Assembly (NCBI GenBank): GCA_949592205.1
Contig: CATIUR010000004.1
Location: 70,095,837 to 70,159,836 of the forward strand
Length of the DNA: 64,000 nt
Source: Helichrysum umbraculigerum
Taxonomy: Eukaryota; Streptophyta; Magnoliopsida; Asterales; Asteraceae
Direction: 5' to 3'
The stretch's first letter is position 1; each line of letters opens with the position of its first letter. A model generated the notes under the pieces. The model was given only the letters and a program-made list of their open reading frames with translations, made no database searches and was not told where the DNA came from. Position numbers and translations under genes: made by a program. Below, in pieces: positions 20,778 through 32,560 of this stretch.

Positions 20778-23700
20778 TTAATCACCTAAAAGGCAGAGTG
20801 GTTGTCTCATACTGAGCTCGGCTTTAAGTGCAGGGAAACTCTCCAAATTATGTGAATCACTTAAAATTGTCTGCAATTACGACATATATTCATACATCAA
20901 CGAAGTTCATAAAAACAGAAGTATCGATTTGGTTGGAATATTACCAGTGCAGCGAGGTGTGCTTCTTGAAGAATATTTCCATCTATTTCTAATCTAGCAA
21001 TTGGAAATTCTGGAAGATGACCTGACTGCTTCCTACCAAGCAAGTCACCAGGACCACGCAGAAGAAGGTCCATGTTAGCCAGGTGGAAACCATCAGATGA
21101 TTTCTCGAGAACCTCCAACCGACCCAGACCACTAGATGTTGAAGACAAAAGTACACACTTTGACTTGCGGACCCCACGCCCCACTCGTCCCCTAAGTTGG
21201 TGTAATTGAGCTAATCCAAATCTCTCAGCATTCATAACAACCATCATAGAAGCTTCTGGAACATCAACACCAATTTCAATGACTAGAGTAGAAAGCAGTA
21301 TTTGTGTCTCTCCTGATCTAAACCGTCTCAAAGCGTCGTCTTTTTCATCACTTTTCATTCTCCCATGTAACAACCCGCAATTGATACCTTCAAACCTATT
21401 GGATATTACTTCCAGGTCAGCAGAGGCGCCACGAAGCTGAGGAAGTTGTTCTGATTGTTCGATGATTGGGTAAACTACATACACCCTTCCCCCTGAATCT
21501 AATTCTTCCCTCATCATCTGCAACAAGTGGTAAGAGTGACTTTCTGATATTTATGGATCAGATGAGATGATAGTAATGTACCTGATAAACCTCTTCAAAA
21601 CCAGTTTCATTTCCTTCAACTATAAATGTATCAATGGGTTTTCTCCCAGGAGGTAAATCCGTTATCTGCAACTCATATGAGAAACACATATTAAACACCA
21701 GCATGCACTTTGAGATAATTGTAAAAAAAAAAAAAAAAACGTTATGGCACATATTGCTACAAAACCACAAAATGTTTCAGACTATGTTACTAAATAGAAA
21801 GTATTATTTCACCAACAGTCTTTATTAAGTTCTCAATATCTAATCTTCCAGTAAAACATAAATGGCATTTGTAAAACCCTGTCGAGTTTTGAGGTCCCCA
21901 CTATGGTTGTCTAGTGGTGCCAGACATGCATTGGCGGATCTTGAGTAGGGCAGGGGAGGGCCCTAGCCCCCACAAAAGTTCGATTTGTTACTAACATTTT
22001 AGAATTAGATACATAAATGTGAAGTTTGTTGAGTGGTTTGGTAAGATGGTTCCAACGAAACTGGGGTGGGTTCAATTCCTGCTGCCATATCTTTTTTTAT
22101 TTTAGTTGTCTAAACTCTTTTAATAATTATATTACTGATAATGATAATGAATACTGTAATCATTCTTATAACATAATTAACTTTAATGTAATTAGTAAGT
22201 GAGATTTTAAATGCTATGCTTAATAATTACTCCATCCGTTCCAACCACAAGTGTTCACCTTATTATTTTGGGTTGTCCCAGATAAGTGTACACTTCCATG
22301 TTTCAACCAATCGAAAGAGACTTTAGTGTGTAGATATGTTATTTGATTGGTAAAAAGTGTAGTTAGTGGAGAATCCTAAAACTGTGTGCAAAGTCAAAGT
22401 GGACACTTTGGGTGGAACGGAGGGAGTAGTTTCAAATTGAATATCTTTATTATCAATATATGGTCAAACGTATCATAATTTTGTTTATATAGATATTGAT
22501 TGCTAATCTTTATTCTCGATTGGAATCTCAGTAATACTATCTATGAATTTTTAAACTATCTATCGAGTGAAAGCTTACAACAAGTGATCTAATCTCTAAG
22601 TAGATATTATATGTTAATTGTGAAGTTATATGCATAATCGGACAATATAAAACAACATTTTACTCAACATATTATTGATCCCCCTGTAAATTTTGTTCAA
22701 GATCCGCCACTGCAGACATGCTGTATACAAGTGGAGGTCATGGGATCAAATCCCATGCCATGTTTCTTAAACCATGGGTTACGGGATTTGCTGCTCCAAT
22801 ATTGGCCGTGGGACCGGTCAGTGGGGGCCGCTAGAGTGTCAGTTACCTTTATTATGAGCTTTGACTTATTTGTAGCTTGGACACATGTAGCAAAATTATA
22901 GAAGGCTAATCAGGCAGGAAAGTTACATACTTGTGTCAGAGACATGTCTCCATACAATGCTAAAGCAAGAGTTCTTGGGATTGGGGTTGCAGTCATAGCA
23001 AGAACATGAGGAGCCATACTTAAGTCACCTTTTGAGATGCTACCTGAATCATTTTCAGCCAATCTTGAATTTACCGAGTTATAGTATAGCTGCAAGATTT
23101 CAGAAACACAATATAACCACATAGGAGGACTAAGTGCGAGTCAATAGACGAGGATATCTTTAAAGATCGGTTAAGACAAAAGCACCTTGCTATTGAATCG
23201 ACCTCTCTGGATCACACCAAATCTGTGTTGCTCATCTACAACAGCAATCCGTAAAGAAGAGAATTCCACCTTTTCGGCAATTAAGCTATGGGTCCCAATG
23301 ACCAATGCAATTTCTCCACTTTGGAGACCCTGCAAATCAAAAACAGTAAACATAAAAGCCCAAGTAGAAATGACAATACTTATAGATATCCCACACTTGA
23401 GAAATAAAAATCAAGAAAACAACAAATATATATCACTTGTTAATTGTTAATCTGACTATCTGATTACAGGCATTTTAAGTTTTCTAGATGGTAGTGACAC
23501 CTGTACATACCTCACGAATTTGACGAGCCTTTTTAGTTGGAGTGGACCCTGTTAGCAAAGCAACAGATGGTTTGCAATCCACATCTTCCATTTTCTCAAG
23601 CAAATTGAGAAGGTGATCATGGTGTTGGATGGCAAGTAACTCAGTTGGAACCATGAAAGCTGCCTAACAAATATATGACAAACAATGAAATCTAAATTCA

Positions 23701-26700
23701 CCACGAATGGTAGAGATTAAAACTTTAGTAGGCACGAAAACAAATAAATAATAGTTGTCAATTAAGAATGATTCTGAGAGCATAAACTAAATTAACCTGA
23801 TATCCTGAACCAATAACCTCCATACAAGCCAAGAAAGCTACCACAGTTTTCCCACATCCCACATCTCCCTGTAAAGAGACAGAAGGTTAATTTAAGTCTA
23901 TAATGCCAGTGCAGTTCTAGTCATCAATGTTTACTTATCAATTAAAGGCGTTTCAAAAGATACTTATGTAAAAATAGATCCATGTTTTTTTATATTGATG
24001 TAAAAGAAAGGATTTAAACAGTGTCTGGTAAAACTTCAAAAATTATTATATCAATTTAGTACCTTGTTCCATCATACGCTATCATTTGCATTAAACATGT
24101 AGTTAACAAAACCATGATGTTAATCTATATACACCACATCACTACATCAGAAAGTGAACCGCATGAAATTACAAATCATCAACACTTATTTAAAAATTAT
24201 GATGATTATGTGCAAACTCTGGATGCTAGCAGACATTGATGGATTACTCCCGATCATCATAAAAGAAAGTGTTAGAAACGTAGATATATTATAGTATGTG
24301 ATTATTATGTAAATAAGTGAAAAGGTATGACTCCTGGCGAAAGGATATAACCGCAGGAAACAAGAGGAATAACCGAATGAAGGAAAAGATGCAATGGTTC
24401 ACAAGAAGACATCAACGAACCAACACAACCATTCGAGGCACCTTTTCAATATGTATATATAGATAGAAGTTATGTATAAAACAGTGTGTGAAATCAATAC
24501 AACTTTGTATATTTCATTCCAAATTCTCTCAATGTTAGTATGGTTTGAACAAGGTTAATTCGAAGATCCGAGGATTGGGGCCAACAATTGGTATCAGAGC
24601 ATTGGTCGTTAACCAAGTTCAAATCATATACCAAGTTTTAGAAATTCTGTTAGAGTGAAACCGTGACAACAAGATTTCGGTCAGAAAGTTTTTGCAAAGA
24701 TTGAACACCAAATTGATCGTCAACTGTTAAGTGTTCAAAGGACAAAGGAAAGCAGTTTTGGATCCGTTTTGTCACCAAGGAATCAATCACATATCGTGAT
24801 CAATTCAACCGGCATCAAAGGTTCCAAAAATCAATTTGCAGCAATCTTTGATACGAAGAACAACCGAAAAGGGGAGAATCATAGATTATCATAATCATCA
24901 ATCAAAGGCACGGTTACAGTTTCGAAGCAAGATTCACAACAGAATTTACAGGGACAACATATCAGGCATCGAAGGGGCAATACTTTGAATCGGTACAAAG
25001 CAAAAGGAAAGAACACACCTTGCTTGCAATCGGAGATTCATAACCCCACGATTGAATCAACACAGCGGATTCAAAGTTGTCCAGAACGCAGGCCCGAGAG
25101 GGAACCGGTACGAGAAATCCCAAATCAGTGAAACCTTAGATTTCACAAATCAGAAACGGCGAGGGATTGCAACGGTTCAGAAGCGAACCACAAACCGGTC
25201 AAGAGAGAGAAGAGAAGCGGTTATGTGGTTAAAACCATTGGGTAACCGGAGATAAACGCCGGCAGTCACAAAAGAGAAATGGAAAGGGCACCAGTCGCAA
25301 ATGAAGCGACACCATAGGAACCGAGAAGGAAAAGCATCGGGTCATAATAACCACCAGGTTCCAAGTTTGAAAAAAAACAGAACAAGCCCTCCATCTTTGG
25401 ATATATATACACTTAGTTAGGAAATAAAATTAGTTATTTCCAAGTTTTATTATTAATAGTATAATAATCTAGTAAGTACACTACTTATTATACTAGAGGG
25501 ATAATTTAGGGAATGAAAACCTTAGATTATTCAATTAAGACCTTCGTGGCAATTAAGACCTTAGTGGCAAAATAAGACCTTCGTGGCAAAATAAGACCTT
25601 CGTGGCAAATAAGACCTTAGTGGCAATCAAGACCTTAGTGGCAAATTAAAACCTGTGTGGTACAAACAAGGAAGAAAGGATGACAACTGGAGAAGCATCC
25701 ACAACAATATGTGAAACAAAACTGTAAAGATAATCTTGATAGATTATGAAAGGAAGACCGCGTGAAGCAAAGTTCATGAGAAGCAAAGTTCGTAAAGAGC
25801 AAAGTTCGTGAGGAACAAGTCAAGTTGAAGAATGAAGATGGTGTGAAGTCATCAAAGATTTATTCAAGACAATTAATTGGAATCAAGGATCTACGACAAG
25901 ATGATCGAGATTAAGGGGGTGAATGATGGATTAATCCCGATCATCATAAAAGAAAGTGTCAGAAACGTAGATATATTATAGTATGTGATTATTATGTAAA
26001 TAAGTGAAAAGGCATGACTCCTGGCGAAAGGATATAACCGCAGGAAACAAGAGGAATAACCGAATGAAGGAAAAGATGCAATGGTTCACAAGAAGAAATC
26101 AACGAACCAACACAACCATTCGAGGCACCTTTTCAATATGTAAATATAGATAGAAGTTATGTATCAAACAGTGTGTGAAATCAATACAACTTTGTATATT
26201 TGATTCCAAATTCTCTCAATGTTAGTATGGTTTGAACAAGGTAGTTCGAAGATCCGAGGATTGGGGCCAACAGACATCATATAGCTAGAAAAGAAAAGGT
26301 GAAAAAAGCCAAAGTAAAAAAGAAGCTCTTTATTGTGATGCGTACCTGCAAAAGTCGATTCATTGGAACTTGCCGTTTTAAATCCCATATAATTTCCGAA
26401 ACGGAACTTAACTGACTAGAAGTTAATGAATACGGTAGTGTCTTCAGAAACTTCTTGGTTAAAGTGCACCACTTCTCAGAAAGTACTGTATTTGTTGCAG
26501 GGTTTCTGTACTTGTCCAACAAACCATCCTTCTCAATCCATGTACCAAGTCCTTCAAGCATTTGAAACAAGCGCCCCAGCTGTTATTTACTTAAATGTGT
26601 CAAAAGCAAAATTAAATTAAATAAATATTAAAAAGAAACAACCAATTCGAAAATGTAAAATTCACTATTAATTCAAGAATGTGTTCTAAGCAATGGTCCT

Positions 26701-29397
26701 TTTTCATGTGCCATCAGCACTCTCTCTAAAAAAGGAAGCACCAATAAAATCACAAGATCACCTGCAGGTAGAAGAACTCATCAAAGATAATCCTTCTGCG
26801 AGCTAAATCAGCCTCATTAAAATGAGCTGGCTGGTGAATCCCAATATACGCCTGTATTAATAAAAAGACAAACAAAAAGTCACTGGCAAAAGTTCGATAT
26901 CCATTATAGTAAAAGGAAAAAAGTTCTCAAACACTGACATTTGTTCGAAGAAACCTTTGTTTATGCTTACAGTAAGCCCCTGCCATATATATGATCTACT
27001 TATATCTTTCTTAAAGTAATGCATATAGATCCTACGCACTTGCTAGTATTTTTAGAGATTGCCGTTTTCCTTTTCTATAAGACTTGAAATTAGTTCGAGT
27101 GAACAGTGAACATGTCGTTCATGTGCACTGACATCTCCACACTCCAGCAGCAATTAGAAGATCTCATATAGTCATATATATGGCTGTTTGTTGGCACTCG
27201 ACGAGACCAGTAATTGGCTCCCCATTTATTCAGTCATTCCTTAATCTAGAATCGCTACTGATTATCTGAACGGGAAAATGTAAGAATTTTAGCATACTTA
27301 CATCACGCAGGTTCTGTAGTCCAAACATCTGAAGAATATTTTTTGGAATTGGATCTATGTCAGGAGGCAAGGCATCTAGAACTCTGGAAAAAATTACAAA
27401 GAAAACGAATGTAACCATAGATGTATCCAGAAAGTCTTTGTAAAAGCTATAGGATATATAATGAAATGTCTCAGCCACTTTTAATGTATATATAATGCAA
27501 ACAACAAATGTGATCCACTATCCCCGAAGAAAAGTGGCAAATTACCCTGATATAAATTTAACTATTTAAGCCTTCCAAGAGTATCCATAAACATTATCAG
27601 TATTATACACACTATATAGATCTTTATACAGTAGTTTTTTAATTAATACTTGTAACTGCTCTTGTCCTCAGAGATTATGTCGATTAAATCTAGCAATTTT
27701 ATGTGCATGGTATGAGGGGATCGTAACCTGATAACACATCCTGTGCAGAAATCAGCTGACAAAAGGACACATATAGACCTACAGATATTGACTATATAGT
27801 AGCAACAGTTAAAGAAACAATGGGATATGAACAAATTCAATTTTTAATCAGTTTATTTGGACAGACTTCTTTTAAATAACCTCACTAAAAGATTACTCAG
27901 GATTCTAATATCATATGTTAGCAATAAAGAGCCCATCAAAAAAGTGGCAAATGCAAAATGATGCACATCACAGCATATGATTGATTAGTGATTACTGTAA
28001 TGGAGAAGGCGGAAATCAAGACCTTGCAATCATATCTCCAAGTAACTTTGGATTGAGACCACCTTTTGAAGGGTAAATTGGGTATGGCCTCCCTTCAGCA
28101 CACGCAGATTCATCATCATCGTCTCGGATTAAATCGAGACTGTACTCCCTCATTTCATAATGATCTTTGGTACGCAAAGTCCTTACCTACATCATAGGAA
28201 CAGGAAGGAAGTTCCATATCATCTTTTATATACTAAAAAAGCATCTGTATCTGCATGGTTCCTGACTCAATATTTGTAGAGATTTACTACCAAGAATGTA
28301 GATATTTTACTAGTATACAGCTGACTTTTATTGCTACGTTTAACCGAACCCCCTGTTCTATTATTCAATACAAAAATTCACTTTGCAAGGGTAACTTGCA
28401 GTTACTGCAAAAAAAAAAAAAAAAATTTGCGATACAGAAGCCTCAGTTGATGGCTAGTAGTAACTATGCCATCATACCCTTCTCAACGGGCACCAGCTTA
28501 CCACCATAACATTCCTACGACAATAAACTTGAAAGAAAACCTTCACACAAATGTAAAACACATAAAACAATAACTTATGAGATGCAGAACCTTAAAAACT
28601 CACCTTGCCACTGACACATACAATGTCTCCCGCTTTCTGCTTCTCCTGAAGACTTCGCAAAAAGGGTTGATAAGTAAAACGAATCCCACGGAAAAATTTC
28701 TTCAAGTGCAAATATATTGTTCTCTTGCTTCCACTAGTCTTTTCAGAAACTGAACATGCAGAAGCTGAACCACTTTCTGCAACCTCACAACCAACAATCA
28801 CCTCAAGAAATGATAGAGAACAGTTTGCCTTGATTCCCCTATATTTTAAGATCATCTTGATAACATCATAAAGATAAAACAAATAAGGAAAGAAGCTCAT
28901 ATATCACACAGAATTTAGGCAGATTCCCCCAGCAAGAAGATTGTTGTGAATTGATAAAAACACACTATAAAACAAATAAAGCATCTACCCATGAAAACCT
29001 ATGGACATGTACTTGATCGATCTTGACATTGAGTGTGTCTTTGATGCTCTGTATTCAGACATCGGACCTCCCTATATACCTACTAGCACCTGGCTAATAA
29101 CATGCCACACCAATATTCAAAATACCCCTACCATGAGCTACTACTATTGGTTTCCTTAAATACTAAACAAAAAGAAAGCAAATATAACGAAGATAAGAAA
29201 CTAGTTATTAGAAGAATTCTTGGTCTGTGAAGATGCGTTGTTAGGTGCTCCATTTTTTTTCCCATCGAGGCCAAACCTAAACCTGTGCTTGAGAGATAGC
29301 TGTACAGGTTCTACCAATAGGCCTTGACTAGCGGTCTGAAGGTGGTCCAACAACCAAAAGGTTATTGATTCAAGTCCCAATTGGGAACAGGTATAAT

Positions 29398-29446
<49 letters not shown>

Positions 29447-31962
29447 TGTGTGTGTTTGCTGTTCTCCGGAAAAAAAAGACCCATACAACCTACTACTCTA
29501 ATCACAAATGTGGATGATAGAAGCTTTATTTCAATATCTTCTTTCAACATCAACAGATAGTAAAGAATGACCCATAAGTCACGATGCCCTATATTAATCA
29601 CCATATTCAAATATTTGACCATGTCAAGTTTGAAATTACATCATCCATCAAGAAAAACTCTAACCTGGATGAAATAACTTTTCCAACAAATATCAAGTAC
29701 TGCCCATCATCAATTCTAGACTGTGCATTCTGTAGGTCAGCATATGTCCGAGGGAAATGGCTCAACAACTTCCTTATCTGCAAATCACATTTCTGATAAT
29801 ATGTATGACCATAAAAGAGTACTAGTGATATATGGAAGCATGAAAAAGAACAGCATAAGCATGTAAGTATTTTCCTACAACCCACCGTATGCAGACCACA
29901 GTTTTCTAACTGACTGCACTGCTTCTTGCTTAATGCAGGTATGCAACTGATAGATTTATCAAGTACTGATTCAAATGGTGCACTATGTAGTTGATCATGT
30001 AGTGCACCTCTATTAGCAAAATCATCACCGGACCGTTTCGAATCTGATTTCACTTTATTTTGGGAATTTTCTTCTTTTGATGAAGATATCCCAGATTGGA
30101 GAATGGATAAAGAAGATGTAGAACCTGGAGTACCTTGGTCTGATGTACTTACAATCTCGTAGGAAGAAAAGCTATTAAAATCCTTAGATATTTTACCCAA
30201 TGAATCATACAGCATATTAGGATCCACCACTTTAGTAACAAGATGATCATTACGAATTTCTGCTGTAAAAACACTACTCTTTTCTGAGCCATCTGAAACT
30301 CCATCATACAACTTGACTTGGCTAGACTGCCCTATAATGATAGAAGGAAATTGTTTCCGAGTCAGGGATGCATCAAAATCATCTTTTTCTTCATCAAAGA
30401 GTTCATCAAACCCATCATGGCACATTGCTGTGGATACCTACAAGCAATCCAAATTAACTTTTTACTTGGATAAATAAAGCATAAAGTGTGAAATAGAGAA
30501 AGTGTTCAGAAGGCAGCAAGCATATGATCGGTTTACTTAGCATATTTAGTTAACTACAGAAATCTACATCAAACATAGAACAATCATTCTTAGGATTCAG
30601 CAACAAAAAAAAATTTTAAAAAGAAATTTAAGTCTTTTCACTTTTACCATCTATTGAAACAAACTACTTGTCATAAAAAAATAAATTAACAGCTAGTTTA
30701 AATAAGTCACACTAATTAGGAAGACTTTCGACTAGAGTGAGAGGGTGACATTATCAATCTCAGTCAAATAAGATAAGCCATTAACACGATTCTCGACATA
30801 CAAGTTTACTAGTTATAAGAATGCTCAAACATATATATCATTTCCTGAAATTCTGTTAATTTTCCTATATCTTTGAACTTTCACAAAGAAAAAAAAAAGC
30901 CATGAATAAGATGTAGTAAATTGATACAATACATTTTACCATACATTTCAAATAAGATAAGCCATTAACACGATTCTCGACATACAAGTTTACTAGTTAT
31001 AAGAATGCTCAAACATATATATCATTTCCTGAAATTCTGTTAATTTTCCTATATCTTTGAACTTTCACAAAGAAAAAAAAAAGCCATGAATAAGATGTAG
31101 TAAATTGATACACCAAATAATAATAATAAAACAAAAATAAGGCCATTACTATGTACACTTATAAAATGTTAACGAGAAACATCTAAAAGGAATTAGAAAA
31201 ACAAAAGAGAACCAAATAGTTACATAACTTTAGATGATTAATGCTAGGAAATTTGTCAATATATGTTTAATAAGTTGATTGGATAATACTTATCAAGCAA
31301 TAAAATGAAGTGTCTGGTAATATCAAGTCAACCTTTCACTAACAATTAAAAGGATGTTCCGTTGCTGCATGCATACAACAGATGAATATTGGTAATACGG
31401 TAGTGTTTGGAAATGCTTATGTTCTTAGGACCTAAAAGAAGACTACAGATTCGAATCCTGTCCCTGCCTAATCACTTGATATCTTTTTTTTGGTAATGTG
31501 TTCAAAATAAGCATCACTCAACGAGCATAAAATTGTGTTATTCCTCTAAAGTAAAGCTAAAATGCACTTAAATCCAATCGATTTAAAAAGTGTGTATTGT
31601 ATTATAAGCTAAAACCATAACACACGTACAAAATTCCCTGACGAGCACAAACCTTACAGAACAGCTTTCGTTTGTCCAACCTGCTTGCTCTTCCATAGCT
31701 ATCTCCTTTGTGAAGCACACTATATGTTAAATAAAATTTTGATGGAGAGAAATATTTAGAAATATTGCACAACAGAAGACCATTAAACCTGCACGAATAA
31801 AACCGATTAACTTTATCACTCCACTTATTCCAACAGACAGATTACAAGATGACTGTGGCTACATTATACATACCTCATTTTTCTACCCAAAACATGTCTA
31901 TAACCTCGTGCAGCTTGAAAAATATGGGCGCGTGCTAAGCATCGTTCACTTAAACACTGCAT
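20778..31962 (-). CDS. RECG: ATP-dependent DNA helicase RecG homologue, organellar
   Basis: Sixteen coding exons by GT-AG sites and phase: 31962-31874, 31788-31653, 30437-29886, 29777-29665, 28838-28604, 28186-28023, 27383-27302, 26851-26762, 26579-26346, 23868-23797, 23663-23511, 23329-23186, 23089-22931, 21665-21582, 21517-20945, 20870-20778. The sum is 2,973 bp (990 residues plus stop), close to the length known for plant RECG. The N-terminus (from MQCLSERCLARAHIF) is basic and poor in acids, as in transit peptides. Seen: wedge/OB-like region (about 275-375), the RecG signature ARRRIIFDEFFYLQ (about 475-488), Walker A GDVGCGKT (566-573), DEQH (672-675), TATPIPRT (721-728), LLHGRM (818-823), and motif VI QLHQLRGRVGRG (873-884). 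RecG remodels stalled forks and Holliday junctions; the plant protein maintains organelle genomes. All motifs are intact, so probably functional. The start could move if an upstream exon exists. Confidence 0.93.
21929..22712. mobile_element. Non-autonomous hAT element with 8-bp target duplication
   Basis: Terminal inverted repeats CA(T/G)TGGCGGATCTTGA at both ends and exact 8-bp duplication CAGACATG (21921-21928 and 22713-22720). 784 bp, including a nested 197-bp Stowaway. No transposase is coded. Lies in RecG intron 13. Confidence 0.85.
22230..22426. mobile_element. Stowaway MITE (Tc1/mariner type)
   Basis: Ends ctccatccgttcc and ggaacggagggag are the classic Stowaway inverted repeats, flanked by TA on both sides (22228-22229 and 22427-22428). 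197 bp with further internal inverted homology (agtgttcacc / agtggacactt). Nested in the hAT. Confidence 0.9.
24237..24586 (+). repeat. 5' LTR of the intron 9 element
   Basis: 350 bp. About nine differences from the 3' LTR seen by eye (about 2.5%), so an older insertion than E1-E3. Holds a TATA-like atatatagatag near 24465. Confidence 0.88.
25535..25665 (+). repeat. GACCTT(C/A)GTGGCAA minisatellite in the intron 9 element
   Basis: About seven tandem units of 17-20 bp, alternating GACCTTCGTGGC and GACCTTAGTGGC with variable A/T spacers. Inside the interior of the non-autonomous LTR element, near its polypurine tract. Confidence 0.8.
25924..26272 (+). repeat. 3' LTR of the intron 9 element
   Basis: 349 bp, pairs with 24237-24586; followed directly by the target duplication GACAT. 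Confidence 0.88.
29404..29456. repeat. (TG)n microsatellite in RecG intron 4
   Basis: Nearly pure TG dinucleotide run with one AG interruption. The sequence directly before it (about 29320-29400, with gattcaagtccc) looks like a worn tRNA-type B box, so this could be a SINE tail; weak. Confidence 0.9.
30764..31112. repeat. 165-bp direct duplication in RecG intron 2
   Basis: 30764-30928 and 30948-31112 are essentially identical at a period of 184 bp with a 19-bp spacer, indicating a recent local duplication. Non-coding. Confidence 0.9.
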
Positions 31963-32560
31963 GCTAAAATAAGATTCAGTCTAAAATCATGAAGACGAGC
32001 ATTTACAAGTCTTATTATGATGTGACTCACTTATCTTATCCAGATATAAATTAGGGCATATATAATGTAGAAAAGGAATGAGCAGCAGCATAGTGATACA
32101 TACATATTATATATGAGCATTTATATCACAAACACTATAATCAAATTCAAATAAGATTAGAAATTTAATAACAGAAGGTGAGAGTGTACAGTTAATCATA
32201 AAAAGGATCAAACCTTACAAATTTCTAGCTTCAATTTCAAAGGCAACAAGAGATAATGAAGGGACTATAATCTTATGTACTAATTTGCAACACCCAACTT
32301 TCTAATGTCGTGGTTGTGAAGGTTATTAATATCATGGAAAAGAATGAAAACTTTTTGCAAAATCTGATTAAAAGGGTATTCTGATAGGAGTGGATTTGAA
32401 ACATGAAATGGGAATTTGGGAACCCAGAAGGTGTTCGACGTAATGCGCGCGGGATACACAGGGTAAGACAGAACCCACCCCTCACGTGTCAACCGGTTTC
32501 TTAGAGTTTGGTAAGCACTAACATTTTGACATGTCAAAATGGAACAATACACTTTTTAAA
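31963..32560 (-). promoter_or_regulatory. RecG 5' leader and promoter region
   Basis: The start codon at 31962 sits just after a TTTTAG acceptor, so a leader intron is likely. A plausible non-coding leader exon ends at a donor near 32211 (minus strand AATTTGTAAG|GTTTG) and may reach about 32480. Short ORFs here end before the acceptor. The true 5' end is unknown. Confidence 0.4.

Larger units (their letters stand above)
21890..22870 (+). mobile_element. SINE-like sequence in RecG intron 13, split by a hAT
   Basis: Joining across the hAT gives an A-box-like tggttgtctagtggt (about 21904) and a B-box-like ggtcatgggatcaaatccc (about 22736-22754), spaced as in tRNA-derived SINEs. It is followed by a unique-looking tail to about 22860. 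No clear poly-A tail or target duplication was found. A decayed tRNA-derived SINE is the best reading. Confidence 0.42.
24237..26272 (+). mobile_element. Small non-autonomous LTR retrotransposon in RecG intron 9
   Basis: 2,036 bp with 5-bp target duplication GACAT (24232-24236 and 26273-26277). LTRs of 350 and 349 bp begin TGATGGATTA and end GGGGCCAACA. A primer-binding site TTGGTATCAGAGC (24588-24600) follows the 5' LTR and a polypurine tract aagggggtgaa (about 25912-25923) precedes the 3' LTR. The 1.3-kb interior has no gag or pol, so it depends on another element. It lies on the plus strand, opposite to RecG, and does not touch the splice sites. Confidence 0.92.

Noticed and set aside
29320..29400. 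tRNA gene or SINE before the TG repeat in RecG intron 4
   Set aside because: Only a B-box-like strip is visible; no cloverleaf and no convincing A box.
20778..31962. RecG as a recent bacterial transfer
   Set aside because: It has 15 plant-type introns and the length and targeting sequence of the normal plant gene family.
32273..32552. Short ORFs upstream of RecG as an extra gene
   Set aside because: They lie in the probable RecG leader, have no recognisable domain and stop before the coding acceptor.
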